From positions 22,480,150-22,544,149 of the forward strand of contig NC_037601.1 of the NCBI RefSeq assembly GCF_003073045.1: a stretch of DNA of 64,000 bases, read 5' to 3'. The stretch is from Pomacea canaliculata (Eukaryota; Mollusca; Gastropoda; Architaenioglossa; Ampullariidae). Position numbers and translations under genes: made by a program. Below the pieces are notes generated by a model that saw nothing but the letters and a program-made list of their open reading frames with translations, searched no databases and was not told the origin of the DNA. This document shows, piece after piece, positions 56,201 through 64,000 of the stretch (within the stretch, counting starts at the first letter, position 1; each line of letters opens with the position of its first letter).

Positions 56201-59200
56201 GCAAAATTGGGAAACAAATTGAGCAGTTAACACAGCCTGTTTTTCCTATAATTTATGATGGTTTACAGAGACATTAAGGTAATAAGAAACTTTGGTGGAT
56301 GACTTATTGAAATGTGAAAACATACCTTGTATACTTAATGTCTGCTCACATAATACAGGGTTCCCAGGTCCTTACAAGTCCTTGCATATTGAATTTTCGC
56401 CGTAAGGCCTTAGAAGTCCTTATATTTGACATGCGGTCCTTACAAATTCTCACACAGGTACTTACATTTTCTCTGTGACCCTTACAAGTCCTTATATCGA
56501 TAAAATATTACCACAAATTTATTTTCGGAGTCGACTTTGGCGCAAAATACCGACAATTTTTCGCAGCATGTTTGGTCTGCACATCTGTACAACACTAGTT
56601 GCCCTTCCGTATTCGCAAAAAACACTCTTTTTTCCTTTTTTCTTTAGAAACTTACTCTTTCTTGAACCTTGATCTTCTAGTACTACTGTGCATAGCTCTA
56701 TTTCTCTCTCTCTTCCCGTTAGAGTGTGTGTGCGAGAGAGAGACATGAACTGACATTTGTATTACACCAAAGACTGGCTTTCAGGTTTTGCAATTATTAT
56801 TACTTAGATTTCTAGAAAACTTGGAACATTAACGGTGTATGTTATCAGCGCGCTAAGGACACTTTTTAAGTTATCTAATCTAAATATGGCAGACAGGCAT
56901 CAAAATTAACTCTTTGATTATTTATTACTAGAAATACGTGTATTTGAGAACATAGAGAAGACCACAGATTCATAAATAATACATCTTTCTGACCATACAA
57001 GAAAAAAACTTAAGCATTGATGACTGTCACTTAGGTCCTTACAAATGCATGAAAGGTCCTTATAAGGTCCTTACTTGGCACCATCCCTGTCCCTGGGAAC
57101 CCTGTAATAAATAAATAGCTCATTTACATAGCCTCTTTTTCCAAAATTAGCCAGACTCAAGGTGCTTTACATATAGGCATGCAAGTACATCATATTAATT
57201 TATACATATAATAATAAATAATATAATATGAATACATCATATTAATAGAAGAGGTAGAAAAATGTTATTGCTAGGTGCCATGGGACAGGCATTCCCCATT
57301 CTTTAGTGATTCAACCTGATAGCATTCAGCAGACCTGCAGGAATAGGGGGTGCAACTTGCAAAAACTAAAGAACAGATATATATGAAACATATGTCACTA
57401 ATAGCAGAGTCTGAGACGTTCAACTTCGTCTCCAAACGAATCAAACACAACAATAGACCAGAAACATGGACGGAGCAAGATGCAGGATGACACAAAATAC
57501 ATCTTAGTCTAAGCAGCATATTAGATTGAGCTTCCTGGAGATACACAGTGCCAATCATTGCAGACTGATCTGTACTCCACGCAAAACTTGCTGATAGCTC
57601 GACATTGTGAAGCAGCTGGAGGAAGGGAATCAGTTTGAAGTTGACATTGCCGATACACAGACCTCACATCTAAGTAATTGCAAGATGGCAAAGATGTAAC
57701 AGTAGAAATTAATAAAATGGCCCAGGAAAAGATGAAAAGTAGCGCAGACGCAGAAATCCATTCAGGAACGTAGCAAATATTGTAACAGATGTACTTGTGA
57801 AAATTAGATACAAAACTTCACGCAGATCAACCGTGAGAGAGAGAGAGAGCAGTCACCTTCAAGCCAGTTAGATGAAGGGACATCGCTTTCAACTCAATGA
57901 TTGTATTGGGTTGTTGGAAAAGTGATAATTCACATAGGAGCAAGTGGCTTAGTGGCCATTTTTTTACCTTTATTTATTTTTATTTTTTTTTGGATTGTGA
58001 TGGGGCAGGGATTTCTAACCTGTATCTCTTAAAATTTGCCACATTTATAAGCACACTCTATGCCAAACATTTGACAGATAATGGTTGACGATGGCCCTGA
58101 TGAGGAGGGCAACATGTTCAAGCGACCAGGCAAGCTGTCTGACCGCTTTCCCAACCCATACCCTAACCCAGAAGCAGCACGAGCAGCCAATTCAGGAGCT
58201 CTGCCCCCTGACCTGACCTACATTGTCAGTGCCCGACATGGAGGAGAAGTATGTTAGAGATATAACTGTAATTGCTTAAAATGACTGATTTATCAGGTTT
58301 TTGTATGTTTGCACATTTCTCATATTGAAACATCTGCAGAATAAGAAATAAATTGAAGTTAAATAAGTTAAAGATGCTGTAAGTGGAAATCGTGATGTAA
58401 CGAATCCCGATGCAGTGAATTTTTCCTGGCAAACTCTCAGAGTTCAGTAAATAATGAAAATAAAATAAAATCTCGGTATAATTTTTGGTACAACAAATTC
58501 GTCATTTAATAAAAAAAAAAATTAAATGGGACTAAAATTTAAGTCCAAAGTAAAAAAATTCCAATATTTCTTTGGATGTCTTGGACTGGGCTGCTGAGAC
58601 ATGGCTCAATCCTTCACAATCGCCAAGTGCTTGGCTAAGACTCGGATGTTATCTAATGGCTAAAACAAATTTTGTGACAGAAGAAATTATTTTGTCTGGT
58701 TCGAATGGGTTTGTTATTCTACCACTATATTGTGCAATTCAGATGTTTGAAAATTTTATTCAGGGTGTATCATACATTGTTTTTCAGGAATTAAAAGCAT
58801 AAGCAGAATTTTGTTTAATTTTTGTTTTAGCATCAGAATTTATTGTTGCCATAATCTTGCAAATATGGATGTATTTATCATTTAGATAATGCTGTGATTC
58901 CATTTTAAAAAATTTAAATGTGGATAAATTCTTTTACATCTGTGTGTGTGCACATGAATAGGACTACATATTTGCATTGCTGACGGGATATTGTGATCCA
59001 CCTGCTGGTGTCACACTTCGAGAGGGTCTCTACTACAACCCTTACTTCCCAGGCGCTTCTATTGCTATGGCTAAGGCACTTTACAATGAAGTCATTGAGT
59101 ATGAAGATGGTGAGTTTTTTCCCTTGCCCTGCCTATACTGCTTAAATGTTGCGCCATTGGTTTCCTCTTCAGCTGCTAAATGTGTACAGCAAATGGCTGG

Positions 59201-59983
59201 AATACTTGAAGTAATCTTTTGTTCAACAATTGGTATAGTTTATATTTTTTAATGTGACATGGAAAAAGCATTTGCACTATTGTAAAAAGATAAGAACAAA
59301 GATTGTGTCTAAATGTTAACTTGAGTGTTTTTGTTTACAGCAAGCTGTCATATATCTAACAAGCTGCTGCCATTTGATTTGCAGGAACTCCTGCCACGGC
59401 TAGTCAATGTGCTAAAGATGTATGCACATTTCTCAGATGGGCAGCGGAGCCTGAGCATGATACACGCAAACAGATGGGACTCAAGGTAAATGCGGGTCTC
59501 TTTAAACTGGTCAGTCCAAGAGCCAGTCATGACAACTGTTTTATATCTGCAAGACTTGCACCCTTTAATCCCTAAGCTTTGCATAGATTAGATATAGTTC
59601 TGTAATCTGGCAGCAGTTGTACCATCTTAAAAATAGCACCTTTGGATGTCACATTGAGCTGGTTTGTTTATTTTTATTATTTGCTTGGCAGAAATAAAGC
59701 CACACAAATTTTACCCTTATGATATTCCTTAGTTCTGACAAATGTAATTATTTATCTCACAAGACACTGATAATACTGTTACATTCATTTGGTCCTAAAA
59801 CAGGTTTCAGTGGCTTCACTGGAAGACCCTGTTGCATTGAGTCACTGTGTCCTGTTAATGTTACAAGTGTTTATGTCTGTACAGGCAGTGGCGCTGCTCT
59901 CCCTGTTGCTGGCAGTTTCCTACTATTTCAAGCGACACAAGTGGACAGTACTAAAGAGCCGCAAAATAGCATTCAAGAAATAA
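53205..59983 (+). CDS. CYC1: Cytochrome c1, heme protein of respiratory complex III (8 coding exons)
   Basis: Exons: 53205-53276, 53667-53708, 53992-54140, 56042-56168, 58078-58248, 58962-59109, 59385-59485, 59885-59983 (stop TAA); all phases agree, giving about 302 residues (human 325). Cytochrome c1 passes electrons from the Rieske protein to cytochrome c in the inner mitochondrial membrane. Seen: an Arg/Ser/Ala-rich presequence ([20 protein letters not shown]); a hydrophobic sorting segment ([20 protein letters not shown]); the heme c motif CAACH at 100-104; [51 protein letters not shown]; the axial ligand Met223 in [26 protein letters not shown]; and a C-terminal membrane anchor (about 271-285) followed by [12 protein letters not shown]. 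Introns 3 and 4 hold several DNA transposon remnants, including a Tigger-type MITE. Divergent from TTLL9 across 190 bp. Confidence 0.97.
54310..54964 (+). mobile_element. Tigger/pogo DNA transposon, internally deleted (655 bp)
   Basis: The ends are inverted repeats: CAGTGGAACCTTGGCTAGTG at the left and, on the other strand, CAGTGGAACCGTGGCTAACG at the right. Both are flanked by TA, the target duplication of the Tc1/mariner superfamily. Inside, an ATG at 54549 begins a pogo/Tigger-type transposase N-terminus ([13 protein letters not shown]...[12 protein letters not shown]) that hits a TAG within 40 codons; a further piece ([20 protein letters not shown]) follows at about 54763. The catalytic DDE part is missing, so the copy cannot move itself. 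It sits in CYC1 intron 3. Confidence 0.85.
55140..55225 (+). mobile_element. hAT-type DNA transposon end fragment
   Basis: CAGTGGTTCTTAACCGGGGT followed by GGTTCGGTGAGTCGGTCTCA resembles the terminal sequence of Charlie-like hAT elements. I found no matching right end in the intron, so the copy appears truncated. Also in CYC1 intron 3. Confidence 0.55.
56356..57104. mobile_element. Non-autonomous DNA transposon with 13-bp inverted repeats (749 bp)
   Basis: Both ends carry CAGGGTTCCCAGG in inverted orientation. Inside each end is a cluster of the word GTCCTTACAA and close variants (left 56370-56490, right 57030-57076), a subterminal repeat layout typical of transposase binding regions. It has no coding capacity. 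The flanks share only TA; an 8-bp duplication expected for hAT is not seen, so the superfamily is open. It lies in CYC1 intron 4. Confidence 0.7.
57105..58077. other. Remainder of CYC1 intron 4
   Basis: Contains a phrase like retroposon tails (CTCAAGGTGCTTTACATA, about 57160) with an ATA-rich run, and a short (GA)n at about 57836. No gene recognised. Confidence 0.45.
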
Positions 59984-61613
59984 ATAATTCTGCTGGTGAG
60001 TCTACCACTCAATGTGAAGAACAATACCAGCCAAATTTATCTTCAGAAGAATTGCAGGAACACAGCGGTAGAGTTCATTGTAGTGTATTAACAGTGAAAG
60101 TTTGAAATTGACAGCCTCATTATTTTACATTATGGTATCAGTGTGATTTTTAAGGAGTCTTTTGTATTGGACAGTCAATACAGCATGGACATGAATAGTT
60201 GTGACTGGGGACTTTTGCTTAATGGTTAGGTATTTTATTGGAGAAGCCGATTAAAAACAAGTCTTGGCCAAATAGAGAATCCACATTTCCTGCCTAGCTG
60301 GAAAGTCAAATTCACTTGTGTTTGTAGGAAAGTAATAGAGGCATTATGCATATCTTTCTGGCTTTGTCTGTTTCTGTTAGTTTGAAACGTTACCATATTT
60401 ATATTGCTGTGTTATCTGTCCATGGCTGACCACACAACACAGAAAGCTTATCTTATGAGAGATCGCATTAGAGCATTGTGTCAAGTAAGCTTGAAAAAGG
60501 AATGTTCATAAAAATATTCTGAGCTTCTTGTGATGATGTGCTGTGCGATAACTGCAGTGTGTGCCTGCAATTCATGATATGGATGATATAATAGGTGTAC
60601 AAATGTTAGAAATGGAAAGACCTCATTGTACAATGTGATTAAACATTGTGACATGTTTCTCACCATTAGCTACTGTGTTCCTTGAGAAAGATGCTAATGG
60701 ATGGTGCTGTGAGTGATGTGAGTATATGTACTTTGACCTTGCTTGCAGACAACTTTTGCAGTTATCCTGCAGTGTTGTCATGTGAACAGTCATTGTAACT
60801 CAGGTATGCACACATTGCATACAGGTTAGGTTGTGAGAGTGCTACCATTGCATCTGTTTACGTTTGATCAAATGTTGCGGCCCATTCTTTCAACCCTATT
60901 TTCACACCACTGCTCAGCTCCTGGTATCGATAACATATCAGCATCAGCTTATAATTTTATGATCTGTTGCCTTCCTTGTACAATGCAGCAACAGTTTCAC
61001 AATAATTAGAAAGTATTTCAGGGCTCATAATTCTCCACTTTTTGGGAAAAAATTCCACCCAAGGAAGTAAATAGTGTCATTACACGGTCTGTAAACGTGC
61101 TGAAGGTATACAGATTGAGCAAGGATCTTCTGCGCCCACCTCAAACTAGGTGAGATCAAATGCCAGGAAAACTATTTTAGAATGAATTTCATAAATGACT
61201 TGGTTAGTACAAGAAGAGTGGAATGAACCAAACTTAACAGGATGACAAACTTGTGTACCTAAAAGACTGCTGGTGGAGATAGTTTAAAAAAAAACCAAGG
61301 AAAGGTTCAAGGACTACGTTTTTCATTGGTGACATACCATGCCTGTTCCATCCTACCATTTCATTCAAGATATTTTCCCCCATTCATACACGTGCCTACA
61401 CATGCTGCTTTCAGTGTTAAAAGACAATGCAACATTAAATGAGAAACAGAACTAAATGCATAGCAATGGTACTGCAGTCGATATCCTCGCACTGGTACTT
61501 CAGTCTACAACCATACAAATTTTGCCCACGCTGCTTTATGCCTTTGTAGGTTTCTGAAGTGGAGAAGGCCGGTCTCTCTTCGTGTAGAATTCCTCAGTGT
61601 CAACAAAAGTATC
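59984..61613. other. CYC1 3' UTR and downstream intergenic DNA
   Basis: A possible polyadenylation signal ATTAAA lies at 60250. A frame continuing over 59719-60105 overlaps the last exon but reads a different frame from cytochrome c1 and matches nothing known. No other gene recognised. Confidence 0.5.
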
Positions 61614-61829
61614 CTGTAGAACAGACCTGGGCAAAGGGCGGCCCGGGGGCCGGATCCGGCCCGCCTCCTGTCTCTGACCGGCCCGCCCGCTGGCCCGCCC
61701 TCCAGTATATATACTATATATACAGTATTGGGTAAAACTGAGTTAACTATATTAGTCCGGCCCTCTAAAACCATCCCAATTTCTCATGCGGCCCCTTGGG
61801 AAAATTAATTGCCCACCCCTGCTGTAGAA
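61614..61829. mobile_element. hAT-superfamily MITE (200 bp) with perfect 8-bp target duplication
   Basis: The element runs 61622-61821. Its ends are imperfect inverted repeats, CAGACCTGGGCAA at the left and, on the other strand, CAGGGGTGGGCAA at the right. It is flanked by identical 8-bp repeats CTGTAGAA at 61614-61621 and 61822-61829, the hAT hallmark. The inside is GC-rich with GGCCCG/CGGGCC words that can fold, and it has no coding frame. Confidence 0.9.
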
Positions 61830-61964
61830 GCTACAAAGGGGCATAAAATATAAATATGTGATACACTGTCCCTGTTTTTTTTGTTGACTAATGATCATGA
61901 ATACCTGTAAAGACGATATATTGGCTGTGCAAGTGTGAGTTAAATGGGAAAATATTTAACAAAT

Positions 61965-62165
61965 GGGATGGGGCTGAGAGAATTGGTATTTTACGCCAAG
62001 CCAGCAGCTAGGATTATATCAAAGCAAAGTAGTCGGCCCTGTGAACAGATGCCACATTAAAAAAAAAATTTCCAAGAGGGGATCAGAGCCCAATCCTCTG
62101 TGTTTTGACGACACCCTAAACGTTCCACCACCGGACCGCCCTATTGATCAAGTGGGGTTTGGAGA
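61965..62165 (-). mobile_element. tRNA-derived SINE-like element
   Basis: On the minus strand it starts GGGCGGTCCGGTGGTGGAAC with an A-box-like stretch, then GGATTGGGCTCTGATCCC as a degenerate B box, and ends near TTGGCGTAAAATACCAA, a phrase common at invertebrate SINE 3' ends. No target duplication was found. Confidence 0.5.
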
Positions 62166-62689
62166 AGGGAGTATAGCGGGTATACCTGGGTTGCAAATGG
62201 GATAGAAGAAAATGTATTTTTGTGTGGATTTTTCATTTATTTTTAGAGGTGGGGGGGGGCACACTTCCTTTTATACTGCAGCAAATAGAAATAAAGCTGG
62301 AAGGGATGGTGAGCTGAAGCTTGTTTAGTCTGATTTCTACTTTGGGAGAATAAGTGGTGTTTTAACCTTGTTATGGATGACTTGATGTGGTACGAAAAGC
62401 AGATATGGCAACTTATTAGAAGAGTGATGAGGCCGCCGAGACCGGTTAGTCGCTGTCTCTTGACAGGGTAAGTACTTTAGTAAGAGGGGAAAGTACTAGG
62501 ATTGTGCATCAATCTGTCTTCTCTCGTGGAAGGAAGGCATTGTTGCAGGGGAATGGCCGTTCTTGAGGAAGGGGAGGGTCTGGTAAAAATATAAAAAAGA
62601 CAGTAGGATTGGATTGAATTGTGCTGAAATCAATTGAAACGATAATGATTGATATTTGTTTCGTTCCTCCCAAGAGTATAATTTACAAT

Positions 62690-63250
62690 AATGTGTATAT
62701 AATATGCTATATAACTGCATTGTTTCTACTGCTGTTTAACATCTGTCTGGATAGAATCATGCAAGATACACTGCATGAAATCACATCGCCCTGTCCATGG
62801 GAGCAATGCTGCTAAGCAACTTTCGCTTTGCTAACAACATCGGTCTGATGGCAGACAGCAGCGATGAGTTGCTGGCTATCACACACTCGCCACCAGTGCA
62901 AGCAAATGTAGCATGGACATCACGGACAACAGGAAAACAACGGTCAACACGGTTGGACAGGGAAAAGCACGGACCCAGTTGAATATCGTGGCACTTGAAG
63001 AAGTACAGAGTATCAAGCACCCGAGTATGACTCTCCAAAGACGGCAGTTGGGTGGCAGACATTCGTCAAAGTATCACAGCGGCGACGTGGGATGAATGAT
63101 ATATGGGACAGCGGGAGCAACACCTTCGAGATCAAATTTAAAATTTACAAGTGCCTGGCTGCTCCTATTTTGCGGCATGGCTGCAAAACGTGGACCCGTT
63201 GACCGATAAGGAGAAAAGGATGAAATCATGGTTAGTGGTGGTTGAGTGGA
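62690..63250 (+). mobile_element. Decayed LINE reverse transcriptase fragment
   Basis: Conceptual translation gives LFNICLDRIMQDTLHE, then in other frames a stretch like SNFRFANNIGLMADSSDEL (a degenerate FADDIGLMAGS box), EEVQS-K-P and GCKTWT. The order is that of the palm and thumb of a widespread invertebrate LINE RT. Stops and frame changes are frequent and both ends are missing. Confidence 0.7.
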
Positions 63251-64000
63251 CACGCCGTCAGATGGTCTCTATGTAGGTGTGAGACTTCACAACAGTCAAT
63301 GGTTTCTTTTGGAATCACCCACGTTTATAGACACAAGGACGAAATCGTCAGTGATGAACTTCAAGGTCTAGACAAACACTGTTTGTCCTGCCACTTACCT
63401 GTCCAGTTCTGTGTCTGGCGCTATCAGTGACATTCCGTCCAGTGGGGAAACAACAGAGGCCGTAGTCCGAACGTAAGGTCAACCCACAATGGCCAGAATA
63501 ACGGGTCAGGGTTCGTGTCTACATTGTGGTCCCACGTGCAGGACAGACTGGGGTTAACAATGGCGAGGATGCTAATGCAGCAGGGCAGCATCTCTTCCGT
63601 GGCGCAGCATAAGTTGTCTCACACCTTGTACAGTGTCTGCGTCTACCTCACCGTTGTCGTCGACAGCTTGATCTTCATTACACTGATGGTCGACAGGAGC
63701 AACAACGCCTGAACTGAATGATATCATCCTCTTTTGGTCTACCCGGACACACATGTAAGGTACTCTTCGTCATCATCTTGGTCCTTTTTTATATTTGGAT
63801 AACAATTATTTGTTCAATCTTCAACTCATCTCTTTTCCTATTATCTTCACATGCATTCTCTTGGAACTTTTTAAACCATGGACACTAGAAGTCAAATAAA
63901 ACGTTTAATTCATCTTGTTTATTTACTTTTTGATTAGTTGATACAATTTGTATCCAGTACTATTTTATAACTGTGTAACATCCACACACACACGCTTAGA
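63251..64000. other. Window end, no gene recognised
   Basis: Open frames of about 60 codons on both strands (for example 63572-63754 on the minus strand) match no family I know. The upstream part may still belong to the decayed LINE. Confidence 0.4.

Noticed and set aside
58375-58515. ACGAATCCCGATGCAGTGAA-like stretch resembling pogo/Tc1 MITE ends in a CYC1 intron
   Set aside because: Only a loose resemblance and no inverted partner or TA flanks, so not listed as an element.
59719-60105. 128-codon frame overlapping the last CYC1 exon
   Set aside because: It reads a different frame from the conserved cytochrome c1 anchor exon, and its start is intronic.

Overview
The window is nuclear DNA of a bilaterian animal. 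All the genes have introns with GT-AG borders, and the gene set (an AQP4-type aquaporin, an RGK small GTPase, ENY2, PYURF/PreY, TTLL9 and cytochrome c1) is metazoan. The non-LTR elements with (ATT)n tails, the tRNA-derived short repeats and the gene structures look most like a lophotrochozoan, probably a gastropod mollusc. That placement is inference; no marker fixes the species.

Layout: 1-15.2 kb is intergenic DNA rich in short tandem repeats, with no gene I can support. 15.4-23.6 kb holds a three-exon aquaporin (+) with a 6.7 kb first intron. 23.6-33.6 kb is intergenic: a long AT-rich stretch downstream of the aquaporin, then a mobile-element block (a broken Ty3/gypsy relic, an L2/CR1/jockey-like LINE on the minus strand, microsatellites) and a 22-bp minisatellite of about 22 copies. 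33.7-36.3 kb is an RGK-family GTPase gene (+) with an unusual insert where switch II normally lies. From about 36.5 kb the DNA becomes visibly AT-richer and gene-dense: ENY2 (-) 38.4-41.3 kb, PYURF (+) 42.0-43.0 kb, TTLL9 (-, 14 coding exons) 45.2-53.0 kb, and CYC1 (+, 8 coding exons) 53.2-60.0 kb. The last 4 kb holds a hAT-type MITE with a perfect 8-bp target duplication, a SINE-like element and a decayed LINE reverse transcriptase.

Genes in the right half alternate in direction. ENY2/PYURF and TTLL9/CYC1 are divergent pairs (about 0.7 kb and 190 bp between start codons); PYURF/TTLL9 and RGK/ENY2 are convergent. PYURF and CYC1 both serve mitochondrial respiration (coenzyme Q/complex I support and complex III). 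TTLL9 modifies axonemal tubulin. ENY2 acts in SAGA and mRNA export. I see no operon or defence-type system. The most notable points are the NTA second aquaporin signature, the RGK insert with a possible frame break upstream, the compact TTLL9/CYC1 promoter with an NRF-1-like site, and a strong excess of the palindrome TGACGTCA in the first 22 kb.
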